Shown: one piece after another, positions 47,855-60,472 of the stretch | Position numbering within the stretch: the first letter of the stretch is position 1 | Layout of the letters: the number at the start of each line of letters is the position of its first letter | NCBI GenBank assembly: GCA_029262675.1 | Contig: JAJCYW010000020.1 | Span: 186,001-250,000, forward strand | DNA from: Chloroflexota bacterium | Lineage (GTDB): Bacteria; Chloroflexota; Dehalococcoidia; DSTF01; RBG-16-68-14 | DNA length: 64,000 bases | Direction of reading: 5' to 3' | The notes under the pieces: model-generated | Seen by the model: the letters and a program-made list of their open reading frames with translations, nothing else | The model's database searches: none | What the model was told of the DNA's origin: nothing | Program-made: the position numbers and the translations under genes

Positions 47855-49036
47855 TTACACAAGCGGTTGTTTTGTTTTCCGTCTCACGCCCCTCAGCGCA
47901 CCGCCTAGTGTGACGGAAACCGCTACGCCAGCGGATCCGAGCAACCAGACTATCTGTTCTCCGTTGCTTTCCGCTGCATCTGCGATGTGCGATAACTCCG
48001 TAACGCCGCCGACTGGTTTCGCAAGCTGTGACCGCACTGTGAATGAATCGACGGTCGTGCCTGAGATGTTCTTGAAGTAGCCGCTTGCGAGATCGGGCTC
48101 GCCGTTTACGTTGAACTCGATGAAGAGCGCGCCGTAGGTCGCACCCTGGTCGGACGTGTAAATGCTCGCCCACTCGCCACCGCAGCCGTACGGAGGGGTT
48201 ACCGGCAGGCAGCGGTCTTGGTTCCGTACGTCGAGCCCCGCGAGGCCGGAGACGAAGACAAACGTGGAACCCTCGCTGACCCGCAACGTGCCTGCCGCGG
48301 GCCAGGCTGGGTCGATCGTCTGCGACTGGGTGCTCGTCAGCGTTTTCGTGCGCGAGTAAGAGTGTTCGTGGCCGGTCGCGACGATCGCGCCGCCCGCGCG
48401 GCACGCTTCGTATGGGCCCCATCCGACCTCGTTCAGCTTGGAGCCTAACTGCATTGCGTTCTGGTTCTTGTGCCAGGTGCAGATGCGCCAGATCGAGTTG
48501 TCCTGCGCCAGTTCGTCCGTGATGTATGTTGTGTGGTTGGTGCCCATGGTGCCCGAGCCGGAGAGGATGAAGAACAGGCCCTGGTAGGTGCATGCGGCCT
48601 TCACTCCGTAGTCGCCGCTGCAACTCGCTCCGGATACGATGGCGAGTCGATCCTCCAACAACTGCTGGTACGTGGGCCAGTTGCCGACATCGTGGTTGCC
48701 GACGCTGCCGAAATACGGGAAATCCGCCCCGAGAGCGGCAGTCACCTGCGCGTCCCAGTCGATAGCTCTCTGTGGGTTGGTTTCGTTGCCGTAGCCAAAG
48801 TCGCCCTGGTGCAGCACCATATCGGCGCCTTCGTTCGCGATTAACGTCAGCACTGCCGCCGCGTTCGCGCCGATGCTCTGATCGCCGATGAACGCGACCT
48901 TGAAATTCGGCGGCGGCACGGTTGGCGCATCGGCAGCCGCCGGCCTACTCGCGGCTGGCCAGATGACTGCAATCGCCAGCGCCACCAGAACGATGCTGGC
49001 GCGCACGATGTCTGCTATTGCCTTGGAGCGTGCCAT
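47855..49036 (-). CDS. Exported calcineurin-type metallophosphoesterase with C-terminal membrane anchor
   Basis: A 393-residue protein with a signal peptide (VRASIVLVALAIAVIWPAAS ... AAA) and phosphoesterase motifs in order: FIGDQSIG, LHQGDFGYGNE, SVGNHDVGNWP, CTWHKNQ and VATGHEHSYSRTK. The first block lacks the usual His after D-x. Cysteines are frequent, as in exported enzymes. A final hydrophobic helix (IVWLLGSAGVAVSVTLGGAL) and RRKTK end anchor it in the membrane. ATG 49036 is preferred to 49096 because the signal peptide then has normal form. Confidence 0.85.
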   Translation of the reverse strand: MARSKAIADIVRASIVLVALAIAVIWPAASRPAAADAPTVPPPNFKVAFIGDQSIGANAAAVLTLIANEGADMVLHQGDFGYGNETNPQRAIDWDAQVTAALGADFPYFGSVGNHDVGNWPTYQQLLEDRLAIVSGASCSGDYGVKAACTYQGLFFILSGSGTMGTNHTTYITDELAQDNSIWRICTWHKNQNAMQLGSKLNEVGWGPYEACRAGGAIVATGHEHSYSRTKTLTSTQSQTIDPAWPAAGTLRVSEGSTFVFVSGLAGLDVRNQDRCLPVTPPYGCGGEWASIYTSDQGATYGALFIEFNVNGEPDLASGYFKNISGTTVDSFTVRSQLAKPVGGVTELSHIADAAESNGEQIVWLLGSAGVAVSVTLGGALRGVRRKTKQPLV

Positions 49037-49180
49037 AATCTCTGTTCTACCATATGGTTTGTAGCTCTCCCGTTGGATGGCCCGCCTCATTCGCATCTGT
49101 CGCCGGCGTCATGCGCGCACGTATCCTGGCTGTTGTACCACGAGCTTGCACACGCGACAGCGTGTGCAGCCGGAAAGATG

Positions 49181-49186
49181 TACCAT
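49181..49186 (+). promoter_or_regulatory. -10 element of the amidohydrolase gene (leaderless GTG)
   Basis: TACCAT (49181-49186) lies 7 bases before GTG 49194. No clear -35 at 17 bases. The spacing matches the leaderless pattern of gatB and yvcK. Confidence 0.45.
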
Positions 49187-49193
49187 ACGTTCC

Positions 49194-50039
49194 GTGATCA
49201 TCGATAGCCACACGCACATCTTCCCGCCCGCCGTCGTCGACGGCCGCGACGAGTACCTGCGCCGCGACGCCGGCTTCCGCGAGATCTACACGCGTCTCGA
49301 AGCCAAGTTGGCGACGGCCGAAGAGTTGCTGGCATCGATGGACGCCGCCGGTATCGACGTCAGCGTTGCCTGCGGATTCGGTTGGGCGGACGCCGAACTC
49401 TGTCGCATGCACAGCGACTACCTGCTGGAAGCGGCGGCGGCATCCGGAGGTCGCATCATCCCGTTCTGCACCGTCCAACCTGGGGGTGGCGACACGCGAG
49501 ACGACCTGAAGCGCTACGCTGCCCGCGGCGCCAGGGGGCTCGGCGAGCTGCGGCCGCTGCATCAGGGCTACAGCCTGATCGATAGCTCAGAGGCCGACGT
49601 TCTCGCGTGGGCCGCCGACGCCTACGACTTGGCGCTTCTCTTCCACTGCAGCGAGCCACTGGGCCACGTCTACCCCGGCAAGACGGGCCTGCCGGTCGAA
49701 CAGATCGGCCGTTTCGTCGCCGACTTTCCCGGCGTGGCCGTCATCGCCGCGCACTGGGGTGGCGGGCTGCCGTTCTACGCGCTGATGCCGGAAGTGAAGG
49801 CGGCGCTGGAGCGCACCTACTTCGATACCGCGGCGACCGGCTTTCTCTACGAAAGCGACGTCTACGCGCGGGTCATCGAACTCGTTGGCGAGGAGAAGAT
49901 CCTCTTTGGCAGCGACTTTCCGCTGATCTCGCAGGAGCAGGCGCTACGGGAGTTGCGCGAGGTGGGCCTCGATGACGAATCGCGCCGCCTGATCGAAGGC
50001 GAGAACGCGCGCCAGCTCTTACGCCTGCCGGCCCCGTGA
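49194..50039 (+). CDS. Amidohydrolase-fold metal-dependent hydrolase (amidohydrolase 2 family)
   Basis: A 281-residue TIM-barrel hydrolase or decarboxylase. The first metal motif H6-x-H8 is in IDSHTHIFPP. LLFHCSEPLGH and VIAAHWGGGLPFY supply later histidines, and ILFGSDFPLISQEQAL the catalytic aspartate. GTG 49194 is chosen because the frame upstream to 49077 adds an implausible Arg/Cys-rich tail. It overlaps thpR by 4 bases. The substrate is unknown; relatives include aminocarboxymuconate semialdehyde decarboxylase and various amidases. Confidence 0.85.
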   Translation: MIIDSHTHIFPPAVVDGRDEYLRRDAGFREIYTRLEAKLATAEELLASMDAAGIDVSVACGFGWADAELCRMHSDYLLEAAAASGGRIIPFCTVQPGGGDTRDDLKRYAARGARGLGELRPLHQGYSLIDSSEADVLAWAADAYDLALLFHCSEPLGHVYPGKTGLPVEQIGRFVADFPGVAVIAAHWGGGLPFYALMPEVKAALERTYFDTAATGFLYESDVYARVIELVGEEKILFGSDFPLISQEQALRELREVGLDDESRRLIEGENARQLLRLPAP

Positions 50040-50635
50040 CCGCGAGCGGCGCCGACGCATCTAGGACGCTCCGCCTCTTTGTCGCCTGCGAGTTGCCACA
50101 GGCCGTGCGCGACGTGCTTTCCCAAGTACAGGACGACCTGCGCCGCGCGGGTGCGCCCAGGCTGCGTTGGGTGCGGCCTGAAGGTATCCACATCACGCTG
50201 AAGTTCCTCGGCGAGGTGGAACGGGAGCGCGTTCCGGTGATCGCCCATGCCCTCGCAGATATGATCGAACCGTTTCGCATTGAGACGACACCGAAGGTAC
50301 TCGGGAGCTACGGCGGCGCGCGCATCCGTGTGGTCTCGGTCGGACTTGAGGGCGGAGCCGGCCAGCTTGCGGAGCTTGCCCGGCGCGTCGACGATGCTCT
50401 GGCCGCCGCCGGTTTCGACCGCGAACGGCGGCCGTTCTCGCCGCACCTCACCCTTGCGCGCGTGCCGGACCGGCTGGCGATAGCGGAGCGGGCGGCGCTC
50501 GCGGCACTAGTCCGCGATTTCAGACTGCGCTCCGTCCCGCCGATGATACTCACAGCAGTCAGTCTTATGCAAAGCACGTTGAGTCCGGGCGGAAGCGTCT
50601 ACCGTACGGTCGGGGAATTTCCGGTTGGATTTTAG
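50036..50635 (+). CDS. thpR: RNA 2',3'-cyclic phosphodiesterase (ThpR)
   Basis: A 2H-superfamily enzyme acting on 2',3'-cyclic phosphates at RNA ends. The 199-residue protein has both catalytic motifs: H52-x-T54 (IHITLKFLGE) and H137-L-T139 (PHLTLARV), and the N-terminal RLFVACELPQAVRDVL. It starts at GTG 50036, overlapping the amidohydrolase stop (GTGA). Confidence 0.92.
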   Translation: MTASGADASRTLRLFVACELPQAVRDVLSQVQDDLRRAGAPRLRWVRPEGIHITLKFLGEVERERVPVIAHALADMIEPFRIETTPKVLGSYGGARIRVVSVGLEGGAGQLAELARRVDDALAAAGFDRERRPFSPHLTLARVPDRLAIAERAALAALVRDFRLRSVPPMILTAVSLMQSTLSPGGSVYRTVGEFPVGF

Positions 50636-50646
50636 GGGCGAACGTC

Positions 50647-50676
50647 TTGACGGCCTTGGGTCGTGGGGCGTAGAAT
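50647..50676 (+). promoter_or_regulatory. Promoter of the SWIM-protein leader transcript
   Basis: TTGACG (50647-50652), 18-base spacer, TAGAAT (50671-50676). Transcription should start near 50683, just before AGGAGG. Confidence 0.65.
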
Positions 50677-50699
50677 ACGCAGCAGGAGGACTACCATAG

Positions 50700-50732
50700 G
50701 TGGGTCATCTTCCCGTTTTGAAGGAAACCTAG
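50700..50732 (+). CDS. Putative 10-residue leader peptide
   Basis: GTG 50700 follows AGGAGG (50684-50689) by 10 bases and encodes M-G-H-L-P-V-L-K-E-T before TAG at 50730-50732. The stop overlaps the first bases of the terminator stem. The leader-plus-terminator arrangement points to attenuation, but the spacing from the ribosome site is long and the ORF is tiny. Confidence 0.4.
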   Translation: MGHLPVLKET

Positions 50733-50764
50733 GACATCGGTCACGTTGCCGGTGTCCTTTTGTT
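50732..50764 (+). terminator. Intrinsic terminator between leader and SWIM gene
   Basis: GGACATCGG (50732-50740) pairs with CCGGTGTCC (50749-50757), a 9-bp stem with one G-T pair, followed directly by TTTTGTT (50758-50764). It is a textbook Rho-independent terminator only 40 bases before the SWIM gene start, so the gene is either attenuated or read through. Confidence 0.75.
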
Positions 50765-50803
50765 AGTCCCGGGGCGAAAGGGTAAGGACGAAAGGGGTAG
50801 TAG

Positions 50804-51058
50804 ATGAACTCAGGTCTCATCGGCAAGATCGAAAAAGCCAAGCGTTACGCTGAGGAGCGGGGCAGGATTCGCGTTTCTGGCCTGAAAGCCGATTTTGACG
50901 GAGAGAACGATCGCCACTCAGTCTCGCTAGAGGGTGACGAGTGGCGATGCAACTGTAACTTCTTCTCTGGATTCGGAGCCTGCGCACACACCATGGCGCT
51001 GGAGCACATCCTGCAGGGCATGCTGCCCCGGAGCGCGATGTCCGCGCTCACGGCCTAG
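50804..51058 (+). CDS. Small SWIM zinc-finger protein
   Basis: An 84-residue protein whose centre is a SWIM zinc finger, C49-x-C51-x8-C60-x-H62 (CNCNFFSGFGACAHTMAL). SWIM domains bind DNA or proteins in chromatin- and transposase-linked settings, but free-standing short ones are poorly known. The N-terminal half is basic (IEKAKRYAEERGRIRV). AAAGGGG lies 8 bases before ATG 50804. It is preceded by a leader ending in an intrinsic terminator. Confidence 0.85.
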   Translation: MNSGLIGKIEKAKRYAEERGRIRVSGLKADFDGENDRHSVSLEGDEWRCNCNFFSGFGACAHTMALEHILQGMLPRSAMSALTA

Positions 51059-51247
51059 CCGGCTTTCGCAGCCGCCGATCCGCCAGGCGCGCCGTTCGCG
51101 CGGGCGGCTTGCGCTGCCGAAGGCGGGCGCGCATACTCCTTTAACCTGATCTGAGCGACGTTCACGCGCTGCCGGCTGCGAATGCAGGCGGCTCGGAGTG
51201 TTCGCGCGTGACCCTAAGCGCCGGTATACCCAAGCGCTGAAGAAGCG

Positions 51248-51784
51248 TCAGTCGTTGTCATAACGTACAAGCGACGAGCAGGCGATCTCCGCCAGCCTTT
51301 CGCGCCCGCTCAGCGCGGGCAGCTCCACGACGAAGGCGGCAGCCGTCACCGTTGCGCCAAGCTGCCGCACAAGTCTAACAGCGGCCGCCGCCGTGCCGCC
51401 GGTCGCCAGCAGGTCGTCGACGATGGCGGCTCGCTGGCCGCGCTCGAGGCCGTCTGCATGGATATCGAGCTGTCCTTCGCCGTACTCGAGTGCGAACTCA
51501 ACGCTCATCTTCTCCGAGGGCAGCTTGCCCCCCTTGCGGACGGGGACGAAGGGGACCTGGAGCTGATATGCGACGGGCGCGCCGAAAAGGAAGCCACGCG
51601 ACTCTATGCCGACAACGGCGTCCGGGGCGTACGCGCCGATGCGCTGCGTGAGGATATCGACGACATAACGGTAGGCGGCGGCGTCCTGCAGCAGGGGAGT
51701 GATATCGCGGAAGAGGATGCCGGGCCGGGGGAAGTCCGGCACGTCGCGGATCAGCGCCTTGAGGTCGATAGGTGGACCGGTCAT
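51248..51784 (-). CDS. apt: Adenine phosphoribosyltransferase
   Basis: Salvages adenine to AMP. The 178-residue protein has the family start DLKALIRDVPDFPRPGILFR, the KGGKLP loop (VPVRKGGKLPSEKM), and the PRPP-binding AAIVDDLLATGGTAAA. ATG 51784 lies 7 bases after the cysS stop; the longer frame to 51835 runs inside cysS. Ends in SSLVRYDND. Confidence 0.95.
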   Translation of the reverse strand: MTGPPIDLKALIRDVPDFPRPGILFRDITPLLQDAAAYRYVVDILTQRIGAYAPDAVVGIESRGFLFGAPVAYQLQVPFVPVRKGGKLPSEKMSVEFALEYGEGQLDIHADGLERGQRAAIVDDLLATGGTAAAAVRLVRQLGATVTAAAFVVELPALSGRERLAEIACSSLVRYDND

Positions 51785-51791
51785 GGTGCGC

Positions 51792-53222
51792 CTACTCCCG
51801 TCGTCGCCAACTTGTGCCTTCCGGGCTGTCCTCAAGCGAGATGCCCAGCTCCTCTAGGCCGTCCCGCACGCGGTCGCTGAGCGCGAACTGCTTCGCCTTG
51901 CGCAACTCCTCGCGGACGGTGATCAGCAGGTCGATGAATGGCGCTGCGCCCATGTCCGCCTCCGGCTCGTTCAGCGTCAGTCCCAGCACGCCGGCCAATT
52001 CCAGCAGCGTCGCCTGTGCTGCCGAGGCGTCGCGGCCGTCGTTGCGGGCGCGGTTGATCTCGTGCGCCAGATCGAAGAGCGCCGCCAGGGCCTTCGAGGT
52101 GTTGAGGTCGTCGTCCATCGCGGCGATGAAGTCATCCCGGAACGGCGCCGGGTCGACTGCCTCGCCGTCGCCGCCGTCGCCGCCGTCGGCTGACGGCGCT
52201 CCGTCGGCAGACGGCACCCCGTCGGCAGACGGCGCTCCGTCGGCGGAGGCCCGCACGGCCAGCCGCAGCCGCTCTGCGCCGCGTTTGGCGGCCGTCAGCG
52301 CTTCCATTGTGTAGGTGAGGGGCGTGCGGTAGTGGGAGAAGAGGATCCACAGTCGAATCGCGTCGGCGGAGTAGGTCTCCAGCGCTTCGCCTATTGATAT
52401 GAAGTTGCCGAGCGACTTGCTCATCTTCTCCTCGCCGGACTTTACCCAGGCGTTGTGCAGCCAGTAGCGGACGAATGGTGTTTTGCCGGTGTAGGCCTCC
52501 GTTTGCGCGATCTCGTTCTCGTGATGGGGGAAGATCAGGTCTTCGCCGCCGCCGTGGATGTCGATCTGCTCGCCCAGGTAGCGCAGCGACATGGCGGAGC
52601 ATTCGATGTGCCAGCCGGGGCGGCCGGGGCCCCACGGGCTCTCCCAGGACGGCTCGCCGGGCTTGGCGCCTTTCCAGAGTGCGAAGTCGCCGGGGTGCTC
52701 CTTCTTCTCGCCGGGCTCGATGCGAGCGCCGGCCAGCATCGTCTCCAGGTCGCGGCGGGAGAACGTGCCGTAGCCCTCTTTCTTCTGGACGCGATAGTAG
52801 ACGTCGCCGCCGGCCTCGTAGGCGTAGTCTTTCTCGATCAGCGCGGCGATCATGTCGATCATCTGTGGGATCTCTTTCGTCGCGCAGGGGTACTCGTGCG
52901 CGGGGAGGATGTTGAGCGCACGCATCTCCATCATGTAGCGCTCGATCATCTCCTCCGTCAGTTCGCCGATCTCGATGCCGAGGCGCTCGGCGCGGGTGAT
53001 GATGCGGTCGTCGATGTCGGTGAAGTTCTGGACGTGGCGCACTGTGTAGCCGGCGAACTCCAGGTAGCGGCGCAGCACGTCGAACACGACGTAACTCATC
53101 GCGTGGCCGACGTGGTTGACGTCGTAGGGCGTGACGCCGCAGACGTACATCTTGACCTCGTCGGCCATCGGCGTGAACTCCTCCAGCTCGCCGGAGGCCG
53201 TGTTTCGCAGCATCAGGGTCAC
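51792..53222 (-). CDS. cysS: Cysteinyl-tRNA synthetase with a Ser/Ala/Asp/Gly tandem-repeat insertion
   Basis: The 476-residue synthetase has YVCGVTPYDVNHVGHAMSYV (C28, HIGH variant NHVGH), ECSAM (C208), FPHHENEIAQTEA and the KMSKS loop KSGEEKMSKSLGN at 261-273. Between the helical DALR start (LRLAVRAS) and the next helix, residues ~326-353 repeat PSADGA/V and end GGDGGDG. This insertion of about 28 residues is encoded by 18-bp tandem repeats. A normal CysS lacks it. It ends 7 bases before apt and follows cysE. Confidence 0.93.
   Translation of the reverse strand: MTLMLRNTASGELEEFTPMADEVKMYVCGVTPYDVNHVGHAMSYVVFDVLRRYLEFAGYTVRHVQNFTDIDDRIITRAERLGIEIGELTEEMIERYMMEMRALNILPAHEYPCATKEIPQMIDMIAALIEKDYAYEAGGDVYYRVQKKEGYGTFSRRDLETMLAGARIEPGEKKEHPGDFALWKGAKPGEPSWESPWGPGRPGWHIECSAMSLRYLGEQIDIHGGGEDLIFPHHENEIAQTEAYTGKTPFVRYWLHNAWVKSGEEKMSKSLGNFISIGEALETYSADAIRLWILFSHYRTPLTYTMEALTAAKRGAERLRLAVRASADGAPSADGVPSADGAPSADGGDGGDGEAVDPAPFRDDFIAAMDDDLNTSKALAALFDLAHEINRARNDGRDASAAQATLLELAGVLGLTLNEPEADMGAAPFIDLLITVREELRKAKQFALSDRVRDGLEELGISLEDSPEGTSWRRRE
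52153..52245 (-). repeat. 18-bp tandem repeat inside cysS
   Basis: Three near-identical 18-bp units (CCGTCGGCWGACGGCRCY-like, for example 52183-52200, 52201-52218, 52219-52236 on the plus strand) plus a degenerate fourth follow a GCC-GTC triplet run from about 52162. The units keep the reading frame and encode PSADGA-type hexapeptides. Confidence 0.85.
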
Positions 53223-53233
53223 AGACGTACTCC

Positions 53234-53929
53234 TTATTGATCGTCGTTCGACGGCTGCGCGGTCGACGCGCTCCGGCGATGCTCGTTGCGTGCGTTTGTC
53301 AGGTCATCGAGGCGCTCGCTGAGCTGCTCGATGCGCTGCTCCAGTTCCGTGATGCGGTCCCACTCTGGGTCGGGCAGGTGCTGGATGGTATCGGAGCCAG
53401 GGTCGCGATAGGCGACGATGTGGCCTGGCACGCCGACGACGGTCGCGTTGGCCGGCACGTTGGTGACGACGACGGACCCCGCGCCGACGGACGCGTTTTC
53501 GCCGATCGTAATCGCACCGATCAGCTTCGCGCCCGCGCCGACCTCGACGTTGTTCTCCAGGGTAGGGTGTCGTTTCTCGCGGCGGGTGCTGGTTCCGCCC
53601 AGAGTCACGCCTTGGTAGAGGTGGCAGTTATCGCCGATCTCGGCCGTCTCGCCGATCACGACGCCCATGCCGTGATCGATGAAGAACCCGTCGCCGATCT
53701 TGGCGCCAGGGTGTATCTCGATGCCCGTGATGGCGCGGTTCAGGTGTGAGATCAGCCTCGGCAGCAGCGGCGCTTTCGCGGCCCGCAGCGTGTGGGCGAG
53801 CCGGTGGAGCTGCCGGGCCTGGAAGCCCGGATAGAAGAGGATAATCTCTAGGGCACTGGTGGCCGCAGGGTCTCGCTCCCTGGCGGCCTGGATATCTCTG
53901 CGAATGCGTTTAAGCAACGACACGCTCAT
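53234..53929 (-). CDS. cysE: Serine O-acetyltransferase
   Basis: Acetylates serine to O-acetylserine for cysteine synthesis. The 231-residue protein has a short helical N-terminus, then the left-handed beta-helix: [43 protein letters not shown] and [20 protein letters not shown]. Hexapeptide repeats, the catalytic histidine region (FIDHGMG) and GGT are all present. C-terminal residues after ~190 form a coiled-coil-like helix ([18 protein letters not shown]). It precedes cysS by 11 bases. CysE is the short bacterial type. Confidence 0.93.
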   Translation of the reverse strand: MSVSLLKRIRRDIQAARERDPAATSALEIILFYPGFQARQLHRLAHTLRAAKAPLLPRLISHLNRAITGIEIHPGAKIGDGFFIDHGMGVVIGETAEIGDNCHLYQGVTLGGTSTRREKRHPTLENNVEVGAGAKLIGAITIGENASVGAGSVVVTNVPANATVVGVPGHIVAYRDPGSDTIQHLPDPEWDRITELEQRIEQLSERLDDLTNARNEHRRSASTAQPSNDDQ

Positions 53930-54104
53930 GGTCCTTTCTGCACAGTGCGGGCTACGTCTGCGGTGGGGCGCTCTCGAAACTCGAGGGCCCCTAGAGACAG
54001 ACGCAACAGTAGCTGCGCGAAAGAACCCGCACGCTTCGGTGAAGTGCGCGACGGGGAAGCGGCGCTGACGTTATGGTATGCATATCTGACGCAATGTTAC
54101 AATG
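53930..54104. other. Spacer upstream of cysE
   Basis: This 175-base spacer between ispF and cysE carries a GGGGC...GCCCC stem near 53970-53996, just ahead of cysE. Next to the ispF stop the 8-mer CAATGTTA occurs twice in a row. On the minus strand TTGTAA and TACCAT are 18 bases apart and may form the cysE promoter. No T-box sequence is present, and no gene is seen. Confidence 0.45.
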
Positions 54105-54578
54105 TTACGTTGAGTCTAACAGGGCGACGGCGAGAGCCGCAATCCCTTCACCCCGGCCCTGCGACCCGAGGCCATCGGATGTCGTGGCCTTGACGTTGAC
54201 CGCGGAGCGATCGACGCGGAGCGCGTCCGCCAGCTTCGCCCGCATCGCATCGATGTGCGGCGCCAGCCGCGGCGCCTCAGCGACTACGGTCGTATCGACG
54301 TTCACGACCGCGAGGCCAGCGTCCGTTACGAGACCGACGGTCTCACGCAGCAGTTGCAGGCTGTCCGCGTCCCGGTACGTATCGTCGTCTGGCGGGAAGT
54401 GCCGGCCGATGTCGCCCAGGGCGGCGGCGCCCAGCAGCGCGTCGATAAGCGCGTGGCAGAGGACGTCTCCGTCGCTATGGCCGGCCAGGCCTGCCGTGTG
54501 CTCGATCCGCACGCTGGCGAGGATCAGCGCGCGCCCGCTCTCCAGCGGATGGACGTCGTAGCCGATACCAACCCTCAT
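54105..54578 (-). CDS. ispF: 2-C-methyl-D-erythritol 2,4-cyclodiphosphate synthase
   Basis: The MEP-pathway enzyme after IspE. The 157-residue protein has the zinc ligands in YDVHP (D8, H10) and GHSDGDVLCHALIDALLGA, DIGRHFPPDD, and ends VKATTSDGLGSQGRGEGIAA. Its start overlaps the ispD stop by 4 bases (ATGA), the usual ispDF arrangement. Confidence 0.96.
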   Translation of the reverse strand: MRVGIGYDVHPLESGRALILASVRIEHTAGLAGHSDGDVLCHALIDALLGAAALGDIGRHFPPDDDTYRDADSLQLLRETVGLVTDAGLAVVNVDTTVVAEAPRLAPHIDAMRAKLADALRVDRSAVNVKATTSDGLGSQGRGEGIAALAVALLDST

Positions 54579-55276
54579 TGCGGTCTCCTCAATAGCGCTC
54601 GTACCAGTTCCAGGTCCTCATTCGTCGTCACCTTCAGGTTGTGGCGCGAGCCGGTGTAGAGTCGCACGCGGCCGCCTGCCGCCTCGACGAGCGCCGCGTC
54701 GTCAGTGACGTCGTCAGGGGAAGATGCGTGCGCGTCCATCAGCGGGCCGTAGCGGAACACCTGCGGCGTCTGCGCGAACCAGAGGTGGCTGCGGTCCAGC
54801 GTTCGCGAGACGACATGGTCGCCGTCCGACTCCTTCACTGTGTCCGGCACGGGCAGGGCGCAGCACGCGGCGCCCGTCGCTTGCGCCTCCTGGAGGCCCC
54901 GTTCGATCAGTTCGCCGGTCACAAGCGGCCGGGCGCCATCGTGGATCACTACCCATGCGCAGCCCCCGATGGCTTGAAGGCCGGCGAGGACGGAGTCTTG
55001 CCGCCGCGCGCCGCCCGCCACTACTGCGGATACCTTGTAGAACCCCTCCTGTCCGACAAGCTCGCGCGTCTGTGCGATCGCGTCGTCCGCGACGACGAGG
55101 CAGACGCGGTCGATGGCCGCGCAGCGCTGGAACGCGGCGACGGCGTAGGCGAGGAGCGGTCGTTCGCGGCCATCCGGGCCTTCGACCGCGACCCACATCT
55201 TGTCGGGGCCGGCCATTCGTCGACTGCGGCCGGCGGCGACGATCACGGCGCCCACGTCCGTTCCTTCGCTGGTCAT
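54575..55276 (-). CDS. ispD: 2-C-methyl-D-erythritol 4-phosphate cytidylyltransferase
   Basis: Couples MEP to CTP. The 233-residue protein has the nucleotidyltransferase start VIVAAGRSRRMAGPDKMW, VVIHDGARPLVTGELIER, PVPDTVKESDGDHVVSRTLD, LWFAQTPQVFRYGPL and DDAALVEAAGGRVRLYTG. It is the middle gene of a VTT protein-ispD-ispF run, 7 bases after the membrane protein. Confidence 0.95.
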   Translation of the reverse strand: MTSEGTDVGAVIVAAGRSRRMAGPDKMWVAVEGPDGRERPLLAYAVAAFQRCAAIDRVCLVVADDAIAQTRELVGQEGFYKVSAVVAGGARRQDSVLAGLQAIGGCAWVVIHDGARPLVTGELIERGLQEAQATGAACCALPVPDTVKESDGDHVVSRTLDRSHLWFAQTPQVFRYGPLMDAHASSPDDVTDDAALVEAAGGRVRLYTGSRHNLKVTTNEDLELVRALLRRPQ

Positions 55277-55283
55277 GCGGCCA

Positions 55284-55949
55284 TCACTCCAACAAGCGCC
55301 GAACTAGGTCCGCCGCAACCAACCCACCTGTCGCCAGGTAGACGTTCTTGAGGATCTTTCCGAACAACACGCCGATGAAGAAGTCGCGCAATCGCATGCG
55401 CACTGCCCCCGCGGCCACGCCGGCGATATCGACGGCCGGATTGGGCACGGACGAGAGCAGGAACATGGTGAGGATGCCGCGGCGCTGCATCCAGGCCTTC
55501 ACGCGAGGATAGAAGGGCCGGTCGCGGAAGAGCATGCTGCCGCCGTACCCGGCCGCGTAGCCCGTCAGCTCTCCGATCGCTTCGGCCGGCCCCGCGACGA
55601 GGCCAACGACGACCGGTGTTGGAATGCCGAGGACCGGGTCGAGGAACGCGCCTGCGCCCGTGATCGCCGCGGCGCCCGGCATCGGCAATACAATCGACGC
55701 GGCGCTGATCAGCGCGACGACGAAGAGGCCGATGTAGCCATACGTGGTGAGTTGGGCAAGGTCGATGTCGAAGAAGAAGAACGTGAACGCTAACGCGCTG
55801 GTCAGCGCCGCCACCAGGATTAGCAGGCTGTACTCTAGCCGCCGTGCGGCCCAGGAGAGCGCCGGGTGAGACGATTGGAACAGCGCTTCGGCTTCCAGCG
55901 CCTCCTGTGCAGTGGCGACGGGGCCGCGCGGCTCCTGTGATTCGTCCAT
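55284..55949 (-). CDS. VTT-domain (DedA/SNARE-associated type) membrane protein
   Basis: A 221-residue polytopic protein. After a soluble N-terminus it has helices YSLLILVAALTSALAF and YIGLFVVALISAASIVLPMPG, then the VTT core LVAGPAEAIGELTGYAAGYGG, LFLLSSVPNPAVDIAGVAAG-type helix and FFIGVLFGKILKNVYLATGG. VTT proteins are linked to lipid scrambling or envelope homeostasis. ATG 55949 is used; TTG 55952 one codon earlier is an alternative. It starts the minus-strand run with ispD and ispF. Confidence 0.85.
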   Translation of the reverse strand: MDESQEPRGPVATAQEALEAEALFQSSHPALSWAARRLEYSLLILVAALTSALAFTFFFFDIDLAQLTTYGYIGLFVVALISAASIVLPMPGAAAITGAGAFLDPVLGIPTPVVVGLVAGPAEAIGELTGYAAGYGGSMLFRDRPFYPRVKAWMQRRGILTMFLLSSVPNPAVDIAGVAAGAVRMRLRDFFIGVLFGKILKNVYLATGGLVAADLVRRLLE

Positions 55950-56003
55950 CAATGTTCCCAGCCATCATATCAAGTTCATCTCGAACGCGGCTGTGATGCA
56001 GAC

Positions 56004-56031
56004 CGGGCCTCCCGCCTGAACGGGAGGCCCG
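56004..56031 (-). terminator. Terminator-like stem after rpoC
   Basis: CGGGCCTCCCG (56004-56014) pairs perfectly with CGGGAGGCCCG (56021-56031), an 11-bp stem with a 6-base loop, 29 bases past the rpoC stop. There is no T-run on the minus strand. Confidence 0.7.
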
Positions 56032-56059
56032 ATGCGTTTCGCGATGCGGGAGCGCGGAG

Positions 56060-60458
<4,399 letters not shown>

Positions 60459-60472
<14 letters not shown>

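Noticed and set aside
52153..52245. CRISPR-like array
   Set aside because: The 18-bp units are contiguous without spacers and lie in a coding frame, so they are a minisatellite.
51792..53222. CysS as an MshC-type cysteine:glucosaminyl-inositol ligase
   Set aside because: KMSKS, zinc ligands and a full anticodon-binding region are present and it is linked to cysE, so it is an ordinary synthetase with an insertion.
53930..54104. T-box leader for cysE-cysS
   Set aside because: No AGGGTGG-type T-box sequence or terminator with T-run is present, unlike the ileS leader.
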